This document shows, one piece after another, positions 1 to 6,774 of a stretch of 15,535 nt of DNA. Made by a program: the position numbers and the translations under genes. Within the stretch, counting starts at the first letter, position 1, and every line of letters starts with the position of its first letter. The stretch is from positions 1 to 15,535 of the forward strand of contig CAYLOC010000058.1 in NCBI GenBank assembly GCA_964385195.1, given 5' to 3'. The notes beneath the pieces were generated by a model. That model did no database searches. It had not been told where the DNA came from and saw only the letters and a program-made list of their open reading frames with translations. This stretch comes from CAYLOC01 sp964385195. Its GTDB lineage: Bacteria; Actinomycetota; Actinomycetes; Propionibacteriales; Nocardioidaceae.

Positions 1-1055
1 ACCACGTCGCCGTCGTCCATGACGTAGTCCTTTCCTTCCATGCGGACCTTGCCCGCCGATCGGGCCGCGGTCATCGACCCTGCCGCCATCAAGTCGTCGT
101 AGGAGATCACCTCGGCCTTGATGAAGCCGCGTTGGAAGTCGGTGTGGATGACCCCGGCGGCCTCGGGGGCGGTCGCGCCCTTGCGGATCGTCCAGGCCCT
201 TGCTTCCTTCGGCCCGGCGGTGAGGAACGTCTGCAAACCAAGGGTGTCGAACCCGACCCGGGCCAGGACGTCGAGGCCCGGTTCTTCGACATCCATGGCG
301 GCCAGCATCTCCCGCGCCTCGGCCTCGTCGTCGAGCTCGACGAGCTCTGACTCCAGCTTGGCATCGAGGAAGATCGCCTCGGCAGGGGCGACCAGGTCGC
401 GCATTCGCTGTTTCAAGTCCTCATCGGCGAGCTCGTCGCCGTCACAGTTGAACACGTAGAGGTACGGCTTGGCGGTGAGGAGCATCAGATCACGCAGGAG
501 TGAGCGGTCGATGTCGGCCTTGATGATCGGCGTACCTGCTGACAACGCTTCTTGCGCTGCCCGGACAGCCGCGGCCTTCTCTCGCAGGTCCTTCTTGACC
601 CGTGCCTCCTTCTCCAACCGGGGCAAGGCGTTCTCCACCGTCTGCAGATCTGCGAGCACCAGTTCGGTGGAAATGGTGGAAAGGTCGTCGGCCGGCGAGA
701 CTCCTCCGGCAACGTGGCTGACGTCGTCATCGCGGAAAACGCGAGTCACCTGGCAGATCGCCGCCGCTTCGCGAATGTGGGCAAGGAACTTGTTGCCGAG
801 CCCCTCCCCCTGTGACGCTCCGCTCACGATGCCCGCGATGTCGACGAACTGTACCGTCGCCGGGATCGTCTTGGCGGAGTCGAACATCTCCGCCAGTCGG
901 GGCAGTCGCTCGTCGGGTACGCCGACCACACCCACGTTGGGCTCGATGGTCGCGAACGGGTAGTTGGCCGCGAGCACCGAGTTCTTGGTCAGCGCGTTGA
1001 ACAACGTCGACTTCCCGGCGTTCGGCAGGCCGACGATACCGATGGTGAGTGCCAC
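1..1055 (-). CDS. ychF: Redox-regulated ATPase YchF (OLA1-type P-loop NTPase), 3' end cut by window
   Basis: This is an Obg-related P-loop NTPase that in studied relatives prefers ATP to GTP and associates with ribosomes in the cytoplasm. Reading the minus strand from GTG at 1055 gives a near-complete protein of about 351 codons. The Walker A/G1 motif GLPNAGKST is at residues 9-17, the G3 motif DIAG with the family stretch GEGLGNKFL is at about 72-91, and FNCDGDE near 202-208 stands where canonical G proteins have NKxD, as expected for YchF. The C-terminal TGS-like end reads GKDYVMDDGDV and runs off the window, so roughly the last 6-8 residues are missing. No Shine-Dalgarno site precedes the GTG. 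A TAGACT hexamer 8 nt upstream suggests a leaderless or near-leaderless message. The gene diverges from the small ORFs at 1083-1441. Confidence 0.95.
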   Translation of the reverse strand, partial: MALTIGIVGLPNAGKSTLFNALTKNSVLAANYPFATIEPNVGVVGVPDERLPRLAEMFDSAKTIPATVQFVDIAGIVSGASQGEGLGNKFLAHIREAAAICQVTRVFRDDDVSHVAGGVSPADDLSTISTELVLADLQTVENALPRLEKEARVKKDLREKAAAVRAAQEALSAGTPIIKADIDRSLLRDLMLLTAKPYLYVFNCDGDELADEDLKQRMRDLVAPAEAIFLDAKLESELVELDDEAEAREMLAAMDVEEPGLDVLARVGFDTLGLQTFLTAGPKEARAWTIRKGATAPEAAGVIHTDFQRGFIKAEVISYDDLMAAGSMTAARSAGKVRMEGKDYVMDDGDV

Positions 1056-1063
1056 AGGGTGGC

Positions 1064-1069
1064 AGTCTA
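1064..1069 (-). promoter_or_regulatory. Putative -10 box of ychF (TAGACT)
   Basis: On the minus strand TAGACT is followed by 8 nt and then the GTG start of ychF. It fits the actinobacterial TAnnnT -10 pattern and would put the transcript start at or beside the start codon. The same hexamer precedes the HTH-TOBE gene. No convincing -35 box is seen. Confidence 0.4.
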
Positions 1070-1082
1070 CGGGAGGCCCACA

Positions 1083-1172
1083 ATGCCAGCGCAGGAGGAC
1101 ATCCCGTACCCCGACGGCCATGCAATCCGCTCACTCATCAGCGAAGATACCTGGGTGGAAGGCGGAGGATAA
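1083..1172 (+). CDS. Small ORF of 29 codons, unknown; possible gene-start remnant or leader peptide
   Basis: ATG at 1083 opens a 29-residue peptide that begins MPAQEDIPYPDG and ends SEDTWVEGGG before TAA at 1170-1172. A textbook Shine-Dalgarno site, GGGAGG at 1071-1076, lies 6 nt upstream. Codon third positions are mostly G or C. The stop sits 2 nt before the ATG of the next ORF (1175), so the two could form a tiny bicistronic unit divergent from ychF. The segment IRSLISEDTWVEG vaguely recalls the N-terminal strand of RtcB-like RNA ligases (pattern S-x-D-x-W-I/V-E), but this is from memory and weak. It may be a functional small protein, an upstream leader for the RCC1-like ORF, or the surviving 5' end of a lost gene. 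I do not recognise it securely. Confidence 0.3.
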   Translation: MPAQEDIPYPDGHAIRSLISEDTWVEGGG

Positions 1173-1174
1173 CG

Positions 1175-1441
1175 ATGGTCGTGCTGGCCGCCGGGCCGCG
1201 CCACTCCGTGGCGTGCCGGCGTGACGGACGAGTCCTTGCCACAAGCAACAAAGAGGCCAACGAGTGCGACGTGCGCGACTGGCATGACATCGTCGCCGTC
1301 GCAGCGGGGTCGCCTGACCCCACGCGACCAGGGGTGGTGCGGGTCGGCGCGTCCGGTCAGGACCCGCCGGACAGGTCGGCGAGGTCGGTATTCCCACCGC
1401 AGACCACGACCGCCACGCGCTCCTCGGCGTCCGGTTGGTAG
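1175..1441 (+). pseudogene. RCC1-like repeat protein fragment (single repeat, decayed 3' end)
   Basis: An 88-codon ORF starts at ATG 1175 with a strong Shine-Dalgarno site, GGAGG at 1164-1168, spaced 6 nt. Its first ~46 residues match one bacterial RCC1/beta-propeller-like repeat: AAGPRHSV, RRDGRVLA, a cysteine-aspartate (ECDV) and then WHDIVAVAAGS. In actinobacterial family members such a unit normally recurs several times, with AAG-x-x-HTV opening the next repeat. Here the pattern breaks after AAGS into PDPTRPGVV, with no further repeats. The reading frame then runs 85 bases antisense over the 3' end of the convergent dehydratase gene. I infer a truncated remnant whose 3' part was lost, though a short expressed protein cannot be excluded because both the start signal and the repeat are intact. 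The repeat recognition is by eye. Confidence 0.5.
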
Positions 1442-2292
1442 GCGCCGCTGAGCAGCGCCGCGAGCGCCGTCGCACCGGCCGGTTCCGCTGCGACGCGCAC
1501 CTCCCGCCACAGCCAACGCCGGGCAGTCCGGATGTCGTCATCGGCCACCAGGACCGACTGCACTCCGGCCGCACGCGCCGCGGCGAATCCGAGATTGCCG
1601 ACGCGGGACGCCCCCAGGGCGTCGGCTGCGACACCGCCGACCGGAGCCGTTACCGGCTCGCCCGCATCCAACGCGTCGTGCAGTGCCGGACACTCCTGTG
1701 GCTCCACCGCGATGACGCGCCCACGCCCGTTGAACCACATGGCGATCCCGCCGAGCAGCCCGCCGCCGCCGACCGCGACCAGGACGGTGTCGACATCGGG
1801 CACCTGCTCCGCGATCTCCATGCCGACCGTCCCCTGGCCGGCGACCGTGGCGGGGGCGTCGTAGGCATGGATCGCCAACGTCCCCGGTTGCTCTGCTGAC
1901 CGGTGGCTCGCTGCCAGCGCGTCGGCGTACTTGTCGCCGGTCTGTACGACGTCGGCGCCACGGTCCCGGATCCCGTTCACCTTGACCGGCGATGCGGTGG
2001 TCGGCACGTGGATCTCGGCGGGGATCCCCAGGCGGGCACCGACAAACGCGACGGCAAGGCCGTGGTTCCCACCGGAGGCGGCAACCAGCCGTTCCGGGGA
2101 GGGGTCGGCCGACAGCACGGTGTTGAACGCGCCACGGGGCTTGAAACTGCCCGCGTGCTGGCACAGCTCCAGCTTCAGGGTTGCAGTGCGTCTGCCGTCA
2201 TAGCCGACCTCCAGGACCGGCGTACGGCGGACCAGGCCGCTGATGCGGTCCGCGGCGGCGGCGATGTCGGCTCGGCTCGGGCTGTTCGGCAT
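1357..2292 (-). CDS. Serine/threonine dehydratase-like PLP enzyme (fold type II)
   Basis: A 311-residue fold-type-II PLP enzyme. The PLP lysine is K51 in AGSFKPRGAFN, the substrate-carboxylate loop is ASGGNHG (72-78), and the PLP-phosphate glycine loop is GGGGLLGG (175-182). EPAGATALAAL (270-280) and the VCGGNTD strand (297-303) are further family hallmarks. The length and the absence of a C-terminal ACT domain match catabolic threonine/serine dehydratases or serine racemases, rather than the longer biosynthetic IlvA. The expected reaction is deamination of L-threonine or L-serine to the 2-oxo acid, but substrate preference cannot be read here. The ATG at 2292 is supported by TACGTT exactly 6 nt upstream (leaderless architecture), although GGAG also lies close to the start. 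The 3' end is overlapped by the RCC1-like fragment on the other strand. Confidence 0.9.
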   Translation of the reverse strand: MPNSPSRADIAAAADRISGLVRRTPVLEVGYDGRRTATLKLELCQHAGSFKPRGAFNTVLSADPSPERLVAASGGNHGLAVAFVGARLGIPAEIHVPTTASPVKVNGIRDRGADVVQTGDKYADALAASHRSAEQPGTLAIHAYDAPATVAGQGTVGMEIAEQVPDVDTVLVAVGGGGLLGGIAMWFNGRGRVIAVEPQECPALHDALDAGEPVTAPVGGVAADALGASRVGNLGFAAARAAGVQSVLVADDDIRTARRWLWREVRVAAEPAGATALAALLSGAYQPDAEERVAVVVCGGNTDLADLSGGS

Positions 2293-2298
2293 GGCTCC

Positions 2299-2304
2299 AA
2301 CGTA
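2299..2304 (-). promoter_or_regulatory. Putative -10 box of the dehydratase gene (TACGTT)
   Basis: On the minus strand TACGTT is followed by exactly 6 nt (GGAGCC) and then ATG at 2292. This places the expected transcription start on the A of the start codon. No clear -35 box is seen. Confidence 0.45.
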
Positions 2305-2335
2305 TCGATCGCGTGCCCCTCGGCCCCGCCACGGG

Positions 2336-2341
2336 TATTTT
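2336..2341 (+). promoter_or_regulatory. Putative -10 box upstream of rmuC (TATTTT)
   Basis: TATTTT is the only AT-rich hexamer in the short gap between the divergent dehydratase and rmuC. It fits TAnnnT. Transcription starting about 6-7 nt downstream would give a leader of roughly 20 nt to ATG 2370, or almost none to the in-frame GTG at 2346. Confidence 0.35.
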
Positions 2342-2369
2342 GTCGGTGGCCGGTGGCACAGTGCTGGAC

Positions 2370-3572
2370 ATGGACATCACCGCAGTCATCATCGCCGTCC
2401 TCGTCGGGCTCGCCTGCTTGCTGGTAGGTGTGCTGCTCGGTCAACGGCGGGCCGACCGGCGCCACGGCAGCCTGCACGAGGAGTTGCGGACCCTGTCGGC
2501 ACAGGCCGCGCAGGACTCCCGCACGCAAGTGATGGAGATGGCCGACGCGCGGGTGCAGGCCACCGAGCACGTGATCTCCCCGGTCAAGGAAAGCCTGGAG
2601 CTGCTCAACCGGCGGCTGGGCACCATGGAGACCCAGAGTGCGTCGTGGCAGTCCCAGCTGAAGCAGCAGGTCGAGTCGGTCCGGCTCAGCGGAAGCGAGC
2701 TGAGGCAACAGACCCAGGCCCTCGCCGATGCGTTACGCCGGCCCCAGGTCCGTGGGCACTGGGGGGAGCTGCAACTGGAGCGGAGCCTGGAGATCGCCGG
2801 ACTTACCGAGCGGTGTTCGTTCTTCACCCAGCATTCGCAGCACACCGAGGACGGGGTGCTACGCCCGGACGTCGTCGTACCGCTGCCCGGAGGCAAGTCC
2901 ATCGTGATCGACTCCAAGACCCCGCTCGATGCCTTCCTGACCGCGACGGCTGCCACCGACGAAGAGCGGCGGGCCGAGCAGTTGGCCCGGCATGCGAAGC
3001 AGGTACGCGGGCACATGCAGGCACTGGCCGGAAAGGAGTACTGGAAGCAGTTCGACGCCACCCCGGAGTTCGTGGTGATGTTCCTGCCCGGCGAGGCGAT
3101 GTTCGCCGCAGCGGTGGAGGCGGACCCGAGCCTGCTGGAGGACGCAGCGGAGAAGAAAGTCATGCTCGCGACGCCGACGACACTCATCGCGATGTTGAAG
3201 ACCGTCGCTCATGCCTGGACCCAGGAGGCACTGGCGGAGAACGCGCGTGAGGTGCACCGGCTGGGCCGGGAGCTCTATGAGCGGCTGGCGACCGTGGGGA
3301 GCCACCTGGACAAACTGGGCCGGAGCCTTTCCAGCGCGGTGGGCACGTTCAACAAGGCGGTCGGCTCGATGGAGTCCCGCGTCCTCGTCAGCGCCCGGAA
3401 GATGCGCGACCTCCAGGTGGTGGACACCGATCTACCCGCCCCGAAGAGCGTGACCGACAGTACTCGTCCCCTGACCGCGCCCGAGTTGATGATGTCCGAG
3501 GAGGAGCCTGCGTCGGCGATCGAGGGGGTTCCGGGACGGGAGGAGTGGCGCCGGCCGGCCGTCGGGGAGTGA
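2370..3572 (+). CDS. rmuC: DNA recombination protein RmuC homolog
   Basis: A 400-residue protein of the RmuC family, linked in E. coli to limiting inversions and rearrangements at short inverted repeats, and thought to be nuclease-related. Residues ~4-23 are an N-terminal membrane anchor (AVIIAVLVGLACLLVGVLL). A polar, glutamine-rich, probably coiled-coil stretch follows (~35-120). The RmuC core then starts with RGHWGELQLERSLE (128-141). RPDVVVPLPGG plus IVIDSK (165-183) resembles the D...D-x-K arrangement of restriction-like nucleases. The C-terminus is polar and poorly conserved. ATG 2370 is chosen because the membrane anchor follows immediately. Earlier in-frame starts exist at 2313, GTG 2346 and GTG 2361, and no strong ribosome-binding site separates them. 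The gene is divergent from the dehydratase and co-directional with the DUF6542 gene 104 bases downstream. Confidence 0.93.
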   Translation: MDITAVIIAVLVGLACLLVGVLLGQRRADRRHGSLHEELRTLSAQAAQDSRTQVMEMADARVQATEHVISPVKESLELLNRRLGTMETQSASWQSQLKQQVESVRLSGSELRQQTQALADALRRPQVRGHWGELQLERSLEIAGLTERCSFFTQHSQHTEDGVLRPDVVVPLPGGKSIVIDSKTPLDAFLTATAATDEERRAEQLARHAKQVRGHMQALAGKEYWKQFDATPEFVVMFLPGEAMFAAAVEADPSLLEDAAEKKVMLATPTTLIAMLKTVAHAWTQEALAENAREVHRLGRELYERLATVGSHLDKLGRSLSSAVGTFNKAVGSMESRVLVSARKMRDLQVVDTDLPAPKSVTDSTRPLTAPELMMSEEEPASAIEGVPGREEWRRPAVGE

Positions 3573-3639
3573 ATCGGCGTCACGGCATCGGGTCACCGGG
3601 GTCTCGGCGTGGCTCCACCGCCCGTGTCGCTGCAGTTCC

Positions 3640-3645
3640 TAGCCT
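3640..3645 (+). promoter_or_regulatory. Weak candidate -10 box for the DUF6542 gene (TAGCCT)
   Basis: TAGCCT lies in the 104-base gap after rmuC and fits TAnnnT. It would give a leader of about 25 nt containing the ribosome-binding site. No -35 match is visible, so read-through from rmuC is equally possible. Confidence 0.25.
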
Positions 3646-3676
3646 GGGAATGAGGCGGGCACGTGTGGAGGGACCG

Positions 3677-4153
3677 ATGAGCGCACCAGTACTACCTGAG
3701 ACCGAGGAACTGTTCGACGCGTACGGACCCGGACCGGCGGCGGAGACGGAGGAGTTCGCCGATGGGGTACGCGGGAGCGCGGTCTTCGGCGTCTCCGTCC
3801 TCGTCGCCGCGGGCTGCGTCGGGGCGAACTGGATGTTCACCGGCGGGCTGTCGTTCTTCTTCGACCTGTGCTTCGTCGTGTTGTGCCTCAGCGCAGCGAT
3901 GGTGGTCGACACTCACGACGCGTTCTCGCTATGTGTGCTGCCGCCGCTGGTGTTCGGACTCGCGGTCGGGGGGTTGTCCCTGGCCGACCCCGGTTCGCTC
4001 ACTGCCGACGCCACCACCAGCCACGCTTTCCTGGTTGGCCTGGCCGCGCACGCGGGGGCCCTGGTGGCCGGCTATGCCCTGGCGCTCGCGGCCCTGGCGG
4101 TGCGCTGGGTCGGACGTGATACTCCGGGGCGCCCGGCCGCCGACAACGGCTGA
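3677..4153 (+). CDS. DUF6542-type integral membrane protein of unknown function
   Basis: A 158-residue protein with an acidic N-terminal tail (~1-30) followed by about four hydrophobic helices (roughly 33-52, 56-78, 83-103 and 119-146) and a short polar C-terminus. The order RGSAVFGVSVLV, a GGLSFFFD turn and a second helix resembles the actinobacterial DUF6542 family. In mycobacteria a DUF6542-type gene sits between ychF and ispH, and this gene also lies beside ispH. The start at 3677 is set by GGAGGG at 3667-3672, spaced 4 nt. The same frame is open further upstream to 3545, but that segment is arginine-rich and lacks a ribosome-binding site. Function is unknown. It ends 14 bases from the convergent ispH stop, and both stop codons lie in an inverted repeat. 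Confidence 0.82.
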   Translation: MSAPVLPETEELFDAYGPGPAAETEEFADGVRGSAVFGVSVLVAAGCVGANWMFTGGLSFFFDLCFVVLCLSAAMVVDTHDAFSLCVLPPLVFGLAVGGLSLADPGSLTADATTSHAFLVGLAAHAGALVAGYALALAALAVRWVGRDTPGRPAADNG

Positions 4154-4171
4154 GCCCACGCCTTCGCTCAG
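4150..4171. repeat. Inverted repeat spanning both convergent stop codons (possible bidirectional terminator)
   Basis: CTGAGC (4150-4155) and GCTCAG (4166-4171) are perfect 6-bp arms with a 10-base loop. The left arm contains the TGA of the DUF6542 gene and the right arm the TCA (stop on minus) of ispH. There is no T-tract. A short hairpin here could stop transcription from both sides, but the stem is small. Confidence 0.3.
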
Positions 4172-5187
4172 GCGCCGGCAGCCTCGCGGACCCGGAGTTG
4201 CTTGCGCAGCTCCGGTGGCAGCGCGAACGTCAACGACTCTTCAGCGGTACGGACCGGTGTCGCGGTCGGGAACCCCCGGTCGGTGAGGTAGGTCAGCACC
4301 TCCTCCACCAGATGCTCCGGCACCGACGCGCCGGACGTGACTCCGACCAGTCCGACTCCGGCCAGCCATGCCTCCTCGATCTCGCCGGCGTCGTCGACGC
4401 GGTACGCCGCACCGGCACCACCCTCCAGCGCCACCTCCACCAGGCGCACGGAGTTGCTGGAGTTGGCCGACCCGACCACAAGCATCAGGTCCGCGCGATG
4501 GGCGAGCTCCTTGACTGCCTGCTGCCGGTTCTGTGTGGCGTAGCAGATGTCGTCCGACGGCGGGTCCATCAGGTTCGGGAACCGGGCGCGGAGGCGCTGC
4601 ACCGTCTGCATCGTCTCGTCGACGGAGAGGGTGGTCTGGGACAGCCACACCACCCGGTCGGGGTTGCGGACCTCGACGGTGTCGGCCTCCTCCGGGCTCT
4701 GCACCAAGATGATGTTGGCCGGTGCCTCTCCGGTCGTTCCCTCGACCTCTTCATGCCCGTCGTGGCCGATCAGCACGATGTCGTAGTCGTCGCGGGCGAA
4801 CCGTCGCGCCTCATGGTGCACCTTGGTCACCAGCGGGCAGGTCGCGTCGATGGTGTTGAGGCTGCGGGCCTTGGCCTGCTCCCGCACCTCCGGGGACACC
4901 CCGTGGGCGGAGAACACCACTGTGGAGCCCTCCGGCACCTCGTCCAGCTCCTCGACGAAGACCACGCCCTGCGCCTCGAGCTGCTCCACGACATGCTTGT
5001 TGTGCACGATCTGCTTCCGGACGTACACCGGCGCGCCGTACAGTCCGAGCGCCTTCTCGACGGTGAGGACGGCCCGCTCCACTCCCGCGCAGTAGCCGCG
5101 CGGAGCGGCCAGCAAGGTGGTGCGGTCGTCGAGGACGCTCGCCTCCCGATCATGCGGCAGGGTCTGGTCCGGGGCGTAGGCGCACAT
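4168..5187 (-). CDS. ispH: 4-hydroxy-3-methylbut-2-enyl diphosphate reductase IspH (LytB)
   Basis: This [4Fe-4S] enzyme catalyses the last MEP-pathway step, reducing HMBPP to IPP and DMAPP in the cytoplasm. The 339-residue product has the three cluster cysteines: C33 in PRGYCAGVERAV, C117 in DATCPLV and C215 in ICYATQNRQ. The substrate-contact residues are also visible: H62 (IVHNKHV), H95 (SAHGV), H145 and E149 (GHEEVEGTTGE, matching the catalytic glutamate), T186 (SQTTLS) and the ANSSNS loop (241-246). ATG at 5187 is preferred over the upstream in-frame start at 5250, because TACCAT lies exactly 6 nt before it and the extra 21 residues are not family-like. Even so, about 25 residues precede the family's usual N-terminus. 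The gene is divergent from xseA. Confidence 0.97.
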   Translation of the reverse strand: MCAYAPDQTLPHDREASVLDDRTTLLAAPRGYCAGVERAVLTVEKALGLYGAPVYVRKQIVHNKHVVEQLEAQGVVFVEELDEVPEGSTVVFSAHGVSPEVREQAKARSLNTIDATCPLVTKVHHEARRFARDDYDIVLIGHDGHEEVEGTTGEAPANIILVQSPEEADTVEVRNPDRVVWLSQTTLSVDETMQTVQRLRARFPNLMDPPSDDICYATQNRQQAVKELAHRADLMLVVGSANSSNSVRLVEVALEGGAGAAYRVDDAGEIEEAWLAGVGLVGVTSGASVPEHLVEEVLTYLTDRGFPTATPVRTAEESLTFALPPELRKQLRVREAAGA

Positions 5188-5193
5188 GCCCCC

Positions 5194-5199
5194 ATGGTA
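5194..5199 (-). promoter_or_regulatory. Putative -10 box of ispH (TACCAT)
   Basis: On the minus strand TACCAT is followed by GGGGGC and then ATG at 5187, which is the leaderless spacing seen at several genes here. It lies inside the coding region implied by the longer start at 5250, so it argues for the shorter protein. Confidence 0.45.
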
Positions 5200-5287
5200 A
5201 GGGCCCGCCCCGGGCGGTCGCGACCAGAACCCGTCCCCGCCCGTCCACAACGCCCGTGAGCCTGGCCACAGTGTCCGCCCGGTGCTC

Positions 5288-5293
5288 TATCGT
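5288..5293 (+). promoter_or_regulatory. Putative -10 box of xseA (TATCGT)
   Basis: TATCGT is followed by 7 nt and then the in-frame GTG at 5301. A TGGCCA at 5263-5268 shares four of six bases with TTGACA, but the spacing of 19 is long. It supports a leaderless xseA message starting at 5301. Confidence 0.4.
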
Positions 5294-5300
5294 TCCCTCC

Positions 5301-6542
5301 GTGGCCATCGACACCAGCGCAGAGCACCCGGCACCGGTCCGGGTGATCGCCCAGGCCATGACCGGGTACGTCGACCGGCTGGGTCCGATCTGGGTCGAGG
5401 GCCAGATCGCCCAGCTCACCCGCCGCCCCCGCACCCAGACGGTGTTCCTCACGCTGCGCGACCCGCTGGCGGAGGTGTCAGTGCAGGTGGTGTGCCCGCG
5501 CACCGTGTTCGACGCCCTGCCGGTGCCGGTCACCGAGGGCGCCCGGGTGGTGGTGTTCGCCAAGTTCTCCTACTACGTTCCTCGCGGCACGCTGTCGCTG
5601 AATGCGAAGGAGATCCGCCCGGTCGGGGTCGGGGAGCTGCTGGCCCGGATCGAGCAGCGTCGACAGTTGCTGGCCGCCGAGGGCCTGTTCGACCGGGCAC
5701 GGAAGCGCCGCTTACCTTTCCTTCCCGGTGGCGTCGGCGTGATCGTCGGCCGGAACTCCGCGGCGGAGTCGGACGTGGTGGAGAACTGCCGCCGCCGCTG
5801 GCCGGCGGTCCGGCTGCGGGTGGAGAACGCCGCCGTCCAGGGGCACGACGCCGCACGCCAGGTCATGGAGGCACTGTCCGCGCTGGACCGGGACGACACC
5901 GTCGATGTCGTCATCATCGCCCGGGGCGGTGGGTCGCTGGAGGACCTGCTGCCGTTCTCCGACGAGGGCCTGCTACGGGCGGTCGCGGCATGCCGGACGC
6001 CGGTGGTCAGCGCCATCGGCCACGAGTCCGACCAGCCGCTGCTGGACCTGGTCGCTGACCTGCGCGCATCCACTCCCACCGACGCCGCGAAACAAGTCGT
6101 CCCCGATGTCCACGAGGAGATGCAGCGGGTCACCGAGCTCCGCTCCCGGGCCCGCCGGTTCCTGGCCACGTTCGTGGACCGGGAACGGCAGGGTCTGGCC
6201 GGCATCCGTAGCCGACCGGCGTTACGCGCCCCCCAGCAGCTTCTCGACCAGCACCACCACGCGGTCGCCGACCTCCGCGACCGGGCCCGGCGGGCGTTAC
6301 GGCACAGCGTGGAGCGCGCCGGTGACGACTGCACCCACCGGCTCGCCCGTCTGCGGGCACTGTCGCCACTGGCGACCCTCGACCGCGGCTACGCGGTCCT
6401 GCAGACCGACGGCGGGACGGTGGTCAGTGACGCCTCCGCTGTTGCCACCGGCGACCGCATCCACGCCCGGCTCGCCCACGGACGGCTCATCGCCGTCGTT
6501 GACAGCACCCGCGCAGAGGAGGACGAGGAACATCATGAGTAA
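5301..6542 (+). CDS. xseA: Exodeoxyribonuclease VII large subunit
   Basis: This is the catalytic subunit of exonuclease VII, which degrades single-stranded DNA from both ends to short oligonucleotides and acts in repair with XseB. The 413-residue product has an N-terminal OB-fold (~10-100, including VRVIAQAMTGYVDRLGPIWV and VFLTLRDP). The catalytic domain contains RGGGSLEDL (208-216), SAIGHESD (237-244) and DLRASTPTDAA (253-263). A long helical region and the conserved LDRGYAVL (359-366) complete it. The GTG at 5301 is chosen because family proteins start about here (AEHPAPVR follows after a few residues) and a -10-like box precedes it. An in-frame GTG at 5256 would add 15 atypical residues. 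Its last codons overlap xseB by 8 bases, which indicates translational coupling. Confidence 0.95.
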   Translation: MAIDTSAEHPAPVRVIAQAMTGYVDRLGPIWVEGQIAQLTRRPRTQTVFLTLRDPLAEVSVQVVCPRTVFDALPVPVTEGARVVVFAKFSYYVPRGTLSLNAKEIRPVGVGELLARIEQRRQLLAAEGLFDRARKRRLPFLPGGVGVIVGRNSAAESDVVENCRRRWPAVRLRVENAAVQGHDAARQVMEALSALDRDDTVDVVIIARGGGSLEDLLPFSDEGLLRAVAACRTPVVSAIGHESDQPLLDLVADLRASTPTDAAKQVVPDVHEEMQRVTELRSRARRFLATFVDRERQGLAGIRSRPALRAPQQLLDQHHHAVADLRDRARRALRHSVERAGDDCTHRLARLRALSPLATLDRGYAVLQTDGGTVVSDASAVATGDRIHARLAHGRLIAVVDSTRAEEDEEHHE

Positions 6543-6768
6543 TGCCGAGGAGAGCCCCGGTCCGCAGACCTATGAGGAGGCCCGCGACGAGCTCGTCGCG
6601 GTGGTCGGCAAGCTGGAGACCGGCGGCGTCTCGCTCCAGGAGTCCGTCGAGCTCTGGGAACGCGGCGAGGAGCTGGCCACGGTCTGTCAGCGCTGGCTGG
6701 ACGGGGTCCGCAGCCGACTGGACCAGGCGATGCAGGAGTCTGAGACGCCGCCCGCGGAAGAGGAGTGA
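6535..6768 (+). CDS. xseB: Exodeoxyribonuclease VII small subunit
   Basis: A 77-residue small subunit that assembles in several copies along the XseA helical region. The family signature is clear: YEEARDELVAVVGKLE, then GGVSLQESVELWERGEEL (residues 13-47), two helices with a glycine turn, and an acidic tail (PPAEEE). ATG 6535 overlaps the xseA stop (TAA 6540-6542). The site GAGGA at 6525-6529, 5 nt upstream and inside the end of xseA, is the ribosome-binding site, so the two subunits are very likely translationally coupled. The gene ends 6 bases before the stop of the convergent DUF4245 gene. Confidence 0.95.
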   Translation: MSNAEESPGPQTYEEARDELVAVVGKLETGGVSLQESVELWERGEELATVCQRWLDGVRSRLDQAMQESETPPAEEE

Positions 6769-6774
6769 CGGCCC

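Noticed and set aside
3608..3635. Imperfect stem GGCGTGG/CCACCGCC after rmuC
   Set aside because: It needs a bulge and leaves only about a 2-base loop. Not a credible terminator.
4198..5259. Long open frame (353 codons) on plus opposite ispH
   Set aside because: It is the antisense of ispH. The composition is His/Arg/Gly-rich with no recognisable motif, as expected for a shadow frame in GC-rich DNA, while ispH has all catalytic residues.
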